Source: Aquibacillus salsiterrae
Lineage (GTDB): Bacteria; Bacillota; Bacilli; Bacillales; Amphibacillaceae
Assembly: GCF_028416595.1 (NCBI RefSeq)
Contig: NZ_JAMQKC010000005.1
Location: 161,254 to 225,253 of the forward strand
Length of the DNA: 64,000 nucleotides
Direction of reading: 5' to 3'
Shown: positions 8,845 through 16,610 of the stretch, one piece after another
How positions within the stretch are numbered: the first letter of the stretch is position 1
How the letters are laid out: every line of letters begins with the position of its first letter
Notes under the pieces: generated by a model
Databases searched by the model: none
Told to the model about the DNA's origin: nothing
What the model saw: only the letters and a program-made list of their open reading frames with translations
Made by a program: the position numbers and the translations under genes

Positions 8845-8943
8845 GAGGGAAGCATTGATGTATAACCATTAATTGGACACTTTGGTTATATGGAGCTAGT
8901 AGTGTAACCGGCCCTCTTAGATGATTTAATCTCTAAGAGGAGG
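8845..8943 (+). ncRNA. Cyclic di-GMP-II riboswitch with SD-sequestering hairpin before the LPXTG gene
   Basis: The segment AATTGGACACTTTGG, then GGAGCTAGTAGTGTAACCGG matches the class II c-di-GMP aptamer in order and spacing. P1 is GAGGG (8845-8849) with CCCTC (8912-8916). The 3' strand of P1 is also the start of CCTCTTAG (8913-8920), which can instead pair with CTAAGAGG (8933-8940) and bury the ribosome site AGAGGAGG. Ligand-bound P1 should free that site, so this is predicted to be a translational ON switch. Confidence 0.88.
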
Positions 8944-8950
8944 AAATTGA

Positions 8951-10399
8951 TTGAAAAAGTTTTACACAAGAACGAGATTAGCGCTCGTTATTATCACATT
9001 TGTATTTGGTTTGTTTAGTAATTCAGCTGTATTCGCAGCACAAGAAACATCAAATGACGAGGTAGGCTGTACGTTACCTAACACTCCAGACAATTTCAAA
9101 GCCTATGAATGTGGAAAAGTTGATAATGCGGTAAAGATGAAAAGTGGTCTGAAAATTGCTGGGCCGTTATCTATTGATATTACCTTTTCCCAAACAGAAA
9201 ATGAAAACACTAGTTTTGACTGGAAGTTGCAATCGGAATCCTATATCATTTATGGGATCGCGGTAAAAGGTGGAACTGGTTATGAGGAATACCGTTTTTC
9301 TAACGGTGTTACTTCAGGAAGTGGATTAACAGCCCCAAATAATAAAGGCATAAGTCACATTGTATTTTATTATGGACTGAAAGAGACTACGGACACAGAA
9401 GAACCTACTGAACCAGAACAACCTACCGAGCCGGAAGAACCTACTGAACCAGAACAACCTACCGAGCCGGAAGAGCCTACTGAGCCAGAACAACCTACCG
9501 AGCCGGAAGAGCCTACTGAGCCAGAACAGCCTACCGAGCCGGAAGAACCTACTGAGCCAGAACAACCTACCGAGCCGGAAGAACCTACTGAGCCAGAACA
9601 ACCTACCGAGCCGGAAGAACCTACTGAGCCAGAACAACCTACCGAGCCGGAAGAACCTACTGAGCCAGAACAACCTACCGAGCCGGAAGAGCCTGCTGAA
9701 CCAGAACAACCTACCGAGCCGGAAGAGCCTACTGAACCAGAACAACCTACCGAGCCGGAAGAGCCTACTGAGCCAGAACAACCTACTGAACCAAAAGTGC
9801 CTACCGAGCCGGAAGAGCCTACTGAACCAGAACAACCTACCGAGCCGGAAGAACCTACTGAACCAGAAGTGCCTATCGAGCCGGAAGAGCCTACTGAACC
9901 AGAACAACCTACCGAGCCGGAAGAACCTACTGAACCAGAAGTGCCTACCGAGCCGGAAGAGCCTGAAGAGCCAGAAGAACCTACTACTGATCGAGAAGAG
10001 CCAGCTGAAACAGATGATGGTGAAATACTTGATGACATCGTAGAAAACCAAACTCCTCAAGGTGCTCCTATTATTCCTAGTCAGCCAGAAACATCTGATC
10101 AAGCTGATGGAAACGATGAGGATCAAAGCACTAATCAAGAAGATGCGGAAGAATTCATTGAATTTGAAGAGGAAGAGAACGAAACACCACTTGGTGCACC
10201 GGTACCGGTTATTGACGATGAACCTAAAGTTAACGATGACGAACAAGTAATTATTGAGCCAGAAGAAACACCGTTAGCTGGTGCATTAACTGAATTACCG
10301 CAAACAGGTGACAAAAGTAATTTACCCTATTACCTATTTGGTCTATTACTAATTACAATTGGTGTCGTTCTAAACAGAAAAACCAAAAAAGCTAAATAA
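8951..10399 (+). CDS. LPXTG-anchored surface protein with Pro/Glu/Thr repeat stalk
   Basis: 482 residues from a TTG start 7 nt after AGAGGAGG. A signal peptide ends near VFAA (residue ~30). A ~110-residue domain with two cysteines follows, then a long stalk (about 149-350) of EEPTEPEQPTEP-type repeats, an acidic linker containing two ETPLGAP-like motifs and one QTPQGAP variant, and a sorting signal LPQTG (449-453) with hydrophobic segment and KTKKAK tail. It should be linked to the wall by the neighbouring sortase and project its N-terminal domain as an adhesin. The N-terminal domain's ligand is unknown. A terminator follows at 10447. Confidence 0.93.
   Translation: MKKFYTRTRLALVIITFVFGLFSNSAVFAAQETSNDEVGCTLPNTPDNFKAYECGKVDNAVKMKSGLKIAGPLSIDITFSQTENENTSFDWKLQSESYIIYGIAVKGGTGYEEYRFSNGVTSGSGLTAPNNKGISHIVFYYGLKETTDTEEPTEPEQPTEPEEPTEPEQPTEPEEPTEPEQPTEPEEPTEPEQPTEPEEPTEPEQPTEPEEPTEPEQPTEPEEPTEPEQPTEPEEPTEPEQPTEPEEPAEPEQPTEPEEPTEPEQPTEPEEPTEPEQPTEPKVPTEPEEPTEPEQPTEPEEPTEPEVPIEPEEPTEPEQPTEPEEPTEPEVPTEPEEPEEPEEPTTDREEPAETDDGEILDDIVENQTPQGAPIIPSQPETSDQADGNDEDQSTNQEDAEEFIEFEEEENETPLGAPVPVIDDEPKVNDDEQVIIEPEETPLAGALTELPQTGDKSNLPYYLFGLLLITIGVVLNRKTKKAK
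9398..9985 (+). repeat. 36-bp in-gene tandem repeat coding for the Pro/Glu stalk
   Basis: About 16 near-identical 36-bp units coding for PTEPEEPTEPEQ, with variants PTEPKV, PIEPEE and PAEPEQ in the later units. Such DNA is prone to slip-strand length change, so stalk length may vary between strains and may be collapsed in assemblies. Confidence 0.9.
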
Positions 10400-10400
10400 G

Positions 10401-10440
10401 AAAAGCTCAAGGCGGTCTTTGCGACAAAAGGGATTGACTC
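10401..10440 (+). repeat. Fragment of the dispersed intergenic repeat family
   Basis: AAGAAAAGCTCAAGGCGGTC continuing to GGGATTGACTC matches the inner part of the full copies at 16042 and 50499. It lies directly after the LPXTG stop codon. Confidence 0.6.
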
Positions 10441-10446
10441 TAGGTA

Positions 10447-10475
10447 AAAGAGGATGATTAACTCATCCTCTTTTT
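10447..10475 (+). terminator. Terminator of the LPXTG gene
   Basis: AAAGAGGATGA and TCATCCTCTTTTT form a perfect 11-bp stem with a T-run, between the adhesin gene and the class I riboswitches. The next gene therefore has its own transcript. Confidence 0.93.
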
Positions 10476-10582
10476 CTATGTTTCCAACAAAAATTTTTGA
10501 TTTATTTTACGACTAAACTATTGCCTAATTTTAAATATAATGGTAATATTTACTCATCAAGTTAATAAACTAGTACTTAGGT

Positions 10583-10687
10583 AACTTTTTACCGATAACG
10601 GCAAACCTATTGAAAGATAGGGACGCAAAGTCATAGGGCCTTCTCACTAATGAATGGCAGCCTGACCACCGAAGAAAGAGTTTTTTT
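10583..10687 (+). ncRNA. Cyclic di-GMP-I riboswitch (GEMM-I), first of a tandem pair
   Basis: Contains the class I signature in order: AACGGCAAACC (10598-10608), the GAAA-capped P2 hairpin CCTAT/ATAGG, GGGACGCAAAG (10620-10630) and GGCAGCCTGACCACCG (10657-10672). An outer helix AACTTTTT (10583-10590) with AAAGAGTT (10675-10682) runs straight into TTTTTTT. An alternative pairing AAGTTA (10559-10564) with TAACTT (10582-10587) would break it. Ligand-stabilised outer helix plus T-run suggests an OFF switch through termination. A TATAAT box lies at 10536-10541. Confidence 0.9.
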
Positions 10688-10741
10688 GTATCTTCTTTTA
10701 GATGTCGAAATATTCAAAAAAATAATAACCGGAAGTCATCC

Positions 10742-10842
10742 AACTTCCAAACGATAACGGCAAACCTATTGAAAGATAGGGACGCAAAGCTAAAGGGCCT
10801 TCTCGATCCATGAAAGGCAGCCTGGCTACCGAAAGGGGAGTT
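10742..10842 (+). ncRNA. Cyclic di-GMP-I riboswitch (GEMM-I), second of a tandem pair
   Basis: Same signature: AACGGCAAACC, GAAA-capped CCTAT/ATAGG hairpin, GGGACGCAAAGC and GGCAGCCTGGCTACCG. The outer helix is AACTTCC (10742-10748) with GGGGAGTT (10835-10842), which buries the ribosome site GGGGAG of the next gene. GGAAGT (10731-10736) can pair with ACTTCC instead and release it. The outer helices of the two copies differ in sequence but keep pairing. Predicted OFF switch at translation. Confidence 0.92.
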
Positions 10843-10847
10843 TTTGT

Positions 10848-11642
10848 ATGTTCAAATTTGTTAAACGTTTCATTCCAGCTGTATTAGCAACATCACTAGT
10901 CTTTGGCAGTTTTTCGACTGTACAAGCCCAAGCAACAACAACTACCGATACCCAACTAACAAAAGGGGTCTATACAGTCAGCAGTGAGGTTGCAAATAAA
11001 AGTGATAAACTACTAGTCGAAAAAGATGGTGTACGATACATTTATAATCTTACAGGAAAGACAAATGTACCTTTGCAATTAGGCAATGGTAATTATTCCG
11101 TCAAAGTTTTAGAGAAAATCGATGGCAATAGATACAAAGTCGTTTCCAAGAAAACACTTGCTGTTAAACTTGAAAATGCTCAAGCACCTTTTCTAAATTC
11201 GGTTCAGAATGTTAACTGGAACGATCAAATGGAGCCAATTGTTTTAGCCAAAAAGCTTACAAAAGGTTTAAAAACAGACAAACAAAAAGTAACAGCTATC
11301 TATAATTACATCGTAAACAACGTTAAATATGATTATGAAAAAGCAAAAACGATTAAAGCAGGATATATCCCTAACATCAGTGATACATACAAAACAAACA
11401 AAGCAATATGCTATGACTATGCTAGTATGTTTGCAGCGATGGCCCGCAGCTTAGGAATTCCAACTAAATTGATTGCAGGTGAAAGCAAACTTGTTACTGT
11501 CTACCATGCCTGGAACGAGGTTTACTTAGATGGTGAATGGAAAATAATCGATACTACCGTCGATTCCGTCTACAAAGATGCAAAAGTTAAAACAACAATG
11601 TTCAAAAACAAAGAAGACTACACACCACAAAAAGTTTATTAA
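10848..11642 (+). CDS. Secreted transglutaminase-like (papain-fold) protein
   Basis: 264 residues. A signal peptide (MFKFVKRFIPAVLATSLVFG, cut after about VQAQA) is followed by a small beta domain (residues ~30-110) and a transglutaminase-core domain with the full triad Cys188 (KAICYDYAS), His220 (YHAWNEV) and Asp235 (KIIDTT). Bacterial members are mostly cysteine proteases, amidases or crosslinking enzymes acting on the cell surface. It is controlled by two class I c-di-GMP riboswitches and lies next to the LPXTG adhesin gene, so the adhesin or another wall protein is a candidate substrate. There is no wall-anchor signal, so it is secreted or loosely bound. Its reaction is not determinable from sequence. 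Confidence 0.88.
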   Translation: MFKFVKRFIPAVLATSLVFGSFSTVQAQATTTTDTQLTKGVYTVSSEVANKSDKLLVEKDGVRYIYNLTGKTNVPLQLGNGNYSVKVLEKIDGNRYKVVSKKTLAVKLENAQAPFLNSVQNVNWNDQMEPIVLAKKLTKGLKTDKQKVTAIYNYIVNNVKYDYEKAKTIKAGYIPNISDTYKTNKAICYDYASMFAAMARSLGIPTKLIAGESKLVTVYHAWNEVYLDGEWKIIDTTVDSVYKDAKVKTTMFKNKEDYTPQKVY

Positions 11643-11672
11643 ATAAAAAAAAGCACGAAACTCGGATAAACC

Positions 11673-11702
11673 AAGACCCCTTACTGACAAGGGGTCTTTC
11701 TT
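11673..11702 (+). terminator. Terminator of the transglutaminase-like gene
   Basis: AAGACCCCTT and AAGGGGTCTT form a 10-bp perfect stem followed by a T-rich stretch. Confidence 0.88.
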
Positions 11703-11721
11703 ATAAGATAAGAAAGTAAGA

Positions 11722-11768
11722 AAACAAGGCAACCAGCCCTTATTCGCGGAGGTTGCCTTGTTTTTTTC
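11722..11768. terminator. Bidirectional terminator between convergent genes
   Basis: AACAAGGCAACC and GGTTGCCTTGTT form a long stem flanked by A-rich and T-run sequence on both sides. It can end the transglutaminase transcript on the plus strand and the fdhF transcript on the minus strand. Confidence 0.85.
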
Positions 11769-11780
11769 TTTCATCTGATA

Positions 11781-14135
11781 TTAAACTTCCATCTCTAAAT
11801 CCTTGACACGTTTCTCTAAATAACTAACATCCTTCTTCGCATTAAATTGTTCTGCTTTCTCTACCTTAGCTGCCACATTGTATTGCGGAATTCCAGATGG
11901 TCCGTCGTAGATCCCTTTTGGAATTAAGAAGTTACCTTCAGGGAAGAACATACCAATATTACCTTGCGCGATTTCTGCGATATGCGCTTTCCCTTGGAAC
12001 GTGCCATGTTGATTATAGACAACAATTGGTTCGCCGTTTTCGACATTTAATAATTTCGCATCCTCTTCATTTAACAACACTTCATCACGCTCCGCATTAT
12101 TAAACGGATCTGTATCTTTATAAACCATGGAGTTAAATTGCTTGCCTCGACGAGTCGTAATATAGAAGCTTCCTTTTGGTTTATCTAAATCAGGAATCCC
12201 AACTGGAATCAGGTTCCCGCGGCCATCAGGAGTAGGGCACACGCCACCTTCACACAACCAAGCGCCTCCCCATTGGAAGACATCTCCTTCTTTCTTCAAA
12301 TGCTGAATGCCATCATAATTGCGGTTAGCCAAAGCAATCTCATCACGAATCGCTTGCCCGTCCTTGAAATCAACTAGGTGTGCTGTTTCTGGTTTGACAC
12401 GCTTTGCAAGGTCAATATAGATTTTCCACTCTGCTCGTGCTTCTTCTATTGTATTTTTGTTCCCTTCAATTTGTGGGGAAAAATACACCATTCGCTCCGT
12501 CGATGTAGATGTTCCGCCACCTTCTTGCTCATATCTTGTTTTAGCCGGAAGAACGATTACCGCTTCCTTTGCATCCACTAACGTCGATGTATTAAAAATA
12601 ATATCCTGATGCACACGAATGTCGAGCGATGCTAATGCTTCTTCGACAAAGTCCGGGTTCGGCATCGTCTCAAGGAAATTACCACCACTCATATAATAGA
12701 GTTTTAGCTTTCGCTCATTGTCTTCTGGCAGGACAGCATTTTCTAAAGAAACACCAACAATGTCCCCTTGCCACTTCGGTAGTTCAAAATCCCAAAGTTT
12801 TTCAATTCGCTTGACATTATCCTCTTCCCAGCCACCACCAGGCAAGACAAATGGATCACAACCCATTTCCCCAGTGCCTTGAACACTTGAGTGACCACGG
12901 AATGGCATTAAGCCAGCATACTTTCTTCCTAAGTGTCCACGCAATAATGCTAGGTTTGCTACTTGTGAAATATTATCGGTTGCAAATGAGTGCATCGTTA
13001 AACCGAGTGCCCATGCATAAACAGCGTTTTTACTAGTGGCTAACAACTCCGACAACTCGATAATTCTGTCTTTTGGCACACCAGAAGAATGAACAATTTC
13101 ATCCCAAGATTGTTCGTCGACCTTAGCCTTCAATTCTTCGTAACCATTCACATGCGCGTTAACAAATTCATGGTTAATAGCAGAACCCCGCTGTTTTTCC
13201 TCCATCTCGAACCAGTACTTCATGATTCCGTGCATAAACGCGATGTCGCCACCAATGTTTACTTGGTAAAAATCATCTGCGACTTTTGTGCCGAATAATG
13301 CCGATTCTGCATTTGACGGAATCCAATATTTATCCATTGCCGGTTCTTTATATGGATTAACAACAATGATTTTCGTTCCTTTTTTCTTTGCAGCTAACAT
13401 ATATTTTGTAGAAACTGGTGAACTGTTTGACGCAACAGAACCCCAGAATAACAATACATCTGTACCTATCCAGTCTTGATAATTACAGCTACTAGCGCCA
13501 ATCCCAACGGAACGCTTTAAAGCCGTTTTAGACGGTGAGTGACAAATTCGTGACGCGTTATCAATGTTATTTGTTCCTAAGAAACGACTGACTTTTCCTG
13601 CAACATAATAGGACTCATTCGTAATTCCACGCGATGTTAAATAAAAACCATATTGTCTCGGTTTAAGTGTCTTCATTTTAGCTGCAATCATATCCATCGC
13701 TTCATCCCAGCTAATTCGCGAAAATTTCTTTTCACCCTTACGACGGATTAATGGATATGGGATTCGACCAAGCTGACGTAGCTCTTTACTGCTATATTTT
13801 TTCAGCTCATCAATATCAGCGTGGACAATTGACTCATCCATTGCCGGCATCGTACTTAAGCGGAGAACATTTAGCCGTGTTGTACAAACGTGTGGCCCTT
13901 TCAGCGTCTGATCCTGTAGCCCGGAAACCCCTAGTGCACAACCGTCACAAACACCTTTCGTTAAAATGTTTTTCGCATAGTTTAAGTTGTCTTTATTTTC
14001 CCAGACGATTTTCATTGTATCTCTAATGTGATGTGGTTTAACCTTACCTAAACCAAACGGCACCGGACTCACCCAATGCTCCGGTGCAGGCATCTTTGAC
14101 ATTTTAATTGGCCCCTGATGTTTCGTTTCGCCCAT
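11781..14135 (-). CDS. fdhF: FdhF/YdeP-family molybdopterin oxidoreductase (formate dehydrogenase-like)
   Basis: 784 residues. Near the N-terminus Cys63, Cys66 (GVCDGCALG) and Cys84 (HVCTTR) may hold an iron-sulphur cluster, though the fourth cysteine of the classic CxxCx3C motif is missing, as in the YdeP family. Cys198 in ASRICHSPS sits where formate dehydrogenases carry the Mo-binding Cys or Sec. The C-terminal molydopterin dinucleotide-binding domain includes RRGKQFNSM. The family name says formate dehydrogenase, but activity of YdeP types on formate is not generally shown. FdhD and an OFA-type transporter nearby support a formate role. Confidence 0.85.
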   Translation of the reverse strand: MGETKHQGPIKMSKMPAPEHWVSPVPFGLGKVKPHHIRDTMKIVWENKDNLNYAKNILTKGVCDGCALGVSGLQDQTLKGPHVCTTRLNVLRLSTMPAMDESIVHADIDELKKYSSKELRQLGRIPYPLIRRKGEKKFSRISWDEAMDMIAAKMKTLKPRQYGFYLTSRGITNESYYVAGKVSRFLGTNNIDNASRICHSPSKTALKRSVGIGASSCNYQDWIGTDVLLFWGSVASNSSPVSTKYMLAAKKKGTKIIVVNPYKEPAMDKYWIPSNAESALFGTKVADDFYQVNIGGDIAFMHGIMKYWFEMEEKQRGSAINHEFVNAHVNGYEELKAKVDEQSWDEIVHSSGVPKDRIIELSELLATSKNAVYAWALGLTMHSFATDNISQVANLALLRGHLGRKYAGLMPFRGHSSVQGTGEMGCDPFVLPGGGWEEDNVKRIEKLWDFELPKWQGDIVGVSLENAVLPEDNERKLKLYYMSGGNFLETMPNPDFVEEALASLDIRVHQDIIFNTSTLVDAKEAVIVLPAKTRYEQEGGGTSTSTERMVYFSPQIEGNKNTIEEARAEWKIYIDLAKRVKPETAHLVDFKDGQAIRDEIALANRNYDGIQHLKKEGDVFQWGGAWLCEGGVCPTPDGRGNLIPVGIPDLDKPKGSFYITTRRGKQFNSMVYKDTDPFNNAERDEVLLNEEDAKLLNVENGEPIVVYNQHGTFQGKAHIAEIAQGNIGMFFPEGNFLIPKGIYDGPSGIPQYNVAAKVEKAEQFNAKKDVSYLEKRVKDLEMEV

Positions 14136-14223
14136 AACAACTCACTCCCTATAACTATTCTATTTATCATGTCACCTAAAATGATTAGGTTATTTGAAAA
14201 GTTAATTAGCCTAACAACAATAA

Positions 14224-14297
14224 AACCACCGAGAAAGCATCCCCTTTTAGAAGGAGATACTTTAAACGGTGGTTGAGTCTACGGCAGGATCGCTACC
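14224..14297 (-). promoter_or_regulatory. fdhF leader: conserved small hairpin plus attenuator-like terminator
   Basis: On the minus strand GGTAGCGATCCTGCC (14283-14297) forms a 5-bp stem, then after 8 nt AACCACCG (14267-14274) pairs with CGGTGGTT (14224-14231) around a second nested stem, followed by TTATTG. The same small hairpin occurs twice before the OFA transporter gene. I recognise no known riboswitch. It sits in the 176-bp gap between the DUF2294 gene and fdhF, so it can act as terminator of the former or attenuator of the latter. Confidence 0.7.
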
Positions 14298-14311
14298 TAG
14301 TACCTAACCTA

Positions 14312-14671
14312 TTATCTACAAAACTTATCTTCAATATTTTCATCAAAAACAAAGATTGACATTCCAAAATCCCGGTCAATATCAATATCCACAAATAATT
14401 CGACATAATTGCATCCTAAAAATGCTTCCATCTCGACCGGACGGTTTTTCCGGTACATCTCTTTAACCATCTCTGTTCGTGCTGACCTAAGAACTTGCTT
14501 CCCTTCATCTGCACTTGCAATGAATTTCTCTACTGGAGATAAATTGCCCTCCATTTCACAAATCGCCCAGTTCTTACAGAAGGTTGTTATAATTTTACTA
14601 GGACCTTTCCCCATATGCTTCTTCCTGAAACTGCGTACAAGATTACTAAACTCGGCTTCATACTTATTCAC
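14312..14671 (-). CDS. DUF2294 family protein
   Basis: 119 residues, soluble. It carries the family pattern KKHMGKGPSKIITTFCKNW near the N-terminus and ends with a beta segment (DIDIDRDFGMSIFVF). The molecular function of the family is unknown. As I recall, a DUF2294 gene also accompanies the fdhF-like gene of Bacillus subtilis (yrh region), which fits its place here directly upstream of fdhF on the same strand. A role in making or controlling the oxidoreductase is an inference from linkage. Confidence 0.85.
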   Translation of the reverse strand: MNKYEAEFSNLVRSFRKKHMGKGPSKIITTFCKNWAICEMEGNLSPVEKFIASADEGKQVLRSARTEMVKEMYRKNRPVEMEAFLGCNYVELFVDIDIDRDFGMSIFVFDENIEDKFCR

Positions 14672-14742
14672 TATAGTCCTCCTGCTTCTAAACAGTTATA
14701 GTTACTTATACCTTATCACAAAACTGTTATCAACAGGGAAAT

Positions 14743-16011
14743 TTAACCTGCAATTGTGTGATTAGGTGCACTCGCTTTCGCTTTGGATAGACGTTTAATA
14801 TCCCATCGAATAACAATGGAAACGGCCAATGCAACAACAAACAGTACGGAGAAGAACGTTAAGCTTGCACCGTAACTTCCTGTTGTATCCTTCATCCATG
14901 CAGCAAACATCGGACCTACCAAACCAGCTGCTGCCCATGCGGTTAAAATGTAGCCATGAATTGCACCGAGTTGTTTTGTTCCAAACAGGTCACCAATGTA
15001 CGCAGGGATTGATGCAAACCCTCCACCATAACAAGTGTATACAATCGCTAAAAAGATTTGGAACAAGATAACAGAAGAAGTATTAGGTAAAACTGCGAAT
15101 AAGGCTATCTGTAGGACAAAGAACGTTGTGTACGTGTTGGTCCGACCAATATAGTCCGAAATCGACGCCCAGCCAATTCTTCCTAATCCGTTAAAAATAC
15201 CTAAAACCCCAACAAGTGCCGCTGCTTCTGTTGTAGATAAACCAACACTTTCTACCGCCAGTGGTTTAGCTGCAGATAGGATTGCAATCCCACATGTAAC
15301 GTTAATAAACAGCATTAGCCACAAATAATAGAATCGAGGTGTTTTCACAGCTTCATTCGCGGTAAGCTGTGCCAAGTCTTGCTTCACAGTTGTTTTGCCT
15401 GAATCGATTTTTTGTTTAAATCCTTCCGGCATCCAGCCTTCTGCAGGCTTTTCTAAGTATAGAGATGATGCTGCCATAATAATAAAATACGAAAGTCCTA
15501 GAATGTAAAATGTGTTAGCTGTTCCAACTGATTTAATTAACGCATCCATAATCGGGCTACTAATCGCTGCCGCAAATCCGAAGCCCATAATTGCAAGTCC
15601 CGTTGCGAGCCCGCGACGATCTGGAAACCATTTTACTAGTGTTGAAACTGGTGCAATATACCCGACACCTAACCCTATTCCACCAAGCACTCCATAAAAA
15701 ATATATAAGAGCGGTAACGAACTCATGTTAACAGCAAAACCAGATCCGAATATGCCGATACCGAAAAATGCCGCAGCGAGTAAGCCTGCTTTTTTCGGGC
15801 CATATTTTTCAACAAAATGGCCAAGAAATGCTGCTGATAACCCTAGAAATAATATCGCCAAGCTAAAGGTGAATTGCACTTGGCTTGCTGACCAGCCAAA
15901 TTGGTTAATCAGCGGATCTGTAAAGTTACTCCAAGCGTAGACAGATCCAATCGAGATGTGGATACCGACAGCTGATAAGGCAATCAGCCATCTGTTCTTC
16001 GTTTTTTCCAT
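14743..16011 (-). CDS. OFA (oxalate/formate antiporter) family MFS transporter
   Basis: 422 residues with 12 hydrophobic segments. The first helix pair carries the OFA-type motif ISIGSVYAWSNFTDPL, and a MFS motif A-like loop (GHFVEKYGPKKAG) follows helix 2. OFA transporters exchange or take up small carboxylates. With fdhF and fdhD alongside, formate or a related anion is the natural guess, but substrate cannot be read from sequence. Its leader holds a dispersed repeat and the hairpin/attenuator motif shared with fdhF. Confidence 0.88.
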   Translation of the reverse strand: MEKTKNRWLIALSAVGIHISIGSVYAWSNFTDPLINQFGWSASQVQFTFSLAILFLGLSAAFLGHFVEKYGPKKAGLLAAAFFGIGIFGSGFAVNMSSLPLLYIFYGVLGGIGLGVGYIAPVSTLVKWFPDRRGLATGLAIMGFGFAAAISSPIMDALIKSVGTANTFYILGLSYFIIMAASSLYLEKPAEGWMPEGFKQKIDSGKTTVKQDLAQLTANEAVKTPRFYYLWLMLFINVTCGIAILSAAKPLAVESVGLSTTEAAALVGVLGIFNGLGRIGWASISDYIGRTNTYTTFFVLQIALFAVLPNTSSVILFQIFLAIVYTCYGGGFASIPAYIGDLFGTKQLGAIHGYILTAWAAAGLVGPMFAAWMKDTTGSYGASLTFFSVLFVVALAVSIVIRWDIKRLSKAKASAPNHTIAG

Positions 16012-16041
16012 CCGATAACCCCTTTTCTATTATTTTTTTTA

Positions 16042-16195
16042 GAGAAAAGCGCAGGGCGCCTTGCTAGACTAAGGCAGGCATAAGACAAACCCTGACGTGG
16101 CGGTCTTTGCCACAGAAGGGATTGTCTTATGACCCCGAGGGGCTAGGCGCCCGGAGCTAGACAGCTCTTGGATTTTTTTATACTTTTTTATTTCT
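16042..16195. repeat. Dispersed intergenic repeat, full-length copy
   Basis: Begins AGAAAAGCGCAGGGCGCC, contains nested inverted arms (AAGACAA/TTGTCTT, TGGCGG/TGCCA) and the block ACCCCGAGGGGCTAGGCGCC, and ends AGCTAGACAGCTCTTGGAT plus a T-rich tail. Similar copies lie at 18467, 20588, 21841, 28870, 50499 and 60896, always between genes. This copy lies in the leader of the OFA transporter gene. Confidence 0.85.
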
Positions 16196-16202
16196 AAATA
16201 AA

Positions 16203-16351
16203 AACCGTAACCCTTCCAGAAGAAAACATACGTCGTCCTTAGGAAAGATTACGGTTAGTAAACAGCAGGATTCGCTACTATTGGCCCAACAGTAAAGATC
16301 TTATTTTCATAAATTGTTGTAACAACATTAACCGGCGACAGGGTCGCTATC
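16203..16351 (-). promoter_or_regulatory. OFA-gene leader: two copies of the formate-cluster hairpin plus attenuator
   Basis: Minus strand order: hairpin GATAGCGACCCTGTC (16337-16351), then AGTAGCGAATCCTGCT (16264-16279), then a terminator with AACCGTAA (16249-16256) pairing TTACGGTT (16203-16210), followed by TTTTTATTT. The stems differ from each other and from the fdhF copy by compensating changes, while the loop CGA(A)YC stays the same. This suggests a common RNA-binding regulator or ligand. It does not fit the Moco riboswitch as I know it. Confidence 0.7.
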
Positions 16352-16477
16352 CCGAATTGATATTGTTACAATTCTATGAACTTTTCAAAATAATACCATG
16401 AAAGCGTTTAGACTAGCAATAGGTTTAAACATATATATTAAATATATCTTAACCTCTAACTAAAATAGTTTAAAAAA

Positions 16478-16530
16478 GAAAAACGAAGGCGCTATGCCCA
16501 GCCTAAGGCAAGCTTTCTTATCTTTTTAAA
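16478..16530. repeat. Fragment of the dispersed intergenic repeat
   Basis: AGAAAAACGAAGGCGC with a late CTTTCTTATCTTTTTA tail, related to the ends of the longer copies. It lies in the divergent gap between the OFA transporter gene and fdhD. The rest of that gap (16352-16610) holds no gene I can support. Confidence 0.55.
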
Positions 16531-16610
16531 AAACAAAACAATTGCTTGTGTTCAATAAATTATGGTATATGATTAGTTATTACATTTGTTTCGGATAAAG
16601 GGGTGGTCTG

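Noticed and set aside
9326..10246. Long reverse-strand open frames over the LPXTG stalk
   Set aside because: They arise from the 36-bp repeat being free of stops on both strands. The plus frame has signal peptide, LPQTG and ribosome site.
11781..14135. Selenocysteine formate dehydrogenase
   Set aside because: The active-site position is an ordinary Cys codon (ASRICHSPS), and there is no in-frame TGA.
14224..16351. Moco riboswitch for the formate-cluster leaders
   Set aside because: The conserved blocks of the Moco RNA as I know them are absent; only the CGA(A)YC hairpin and terminators are shared.
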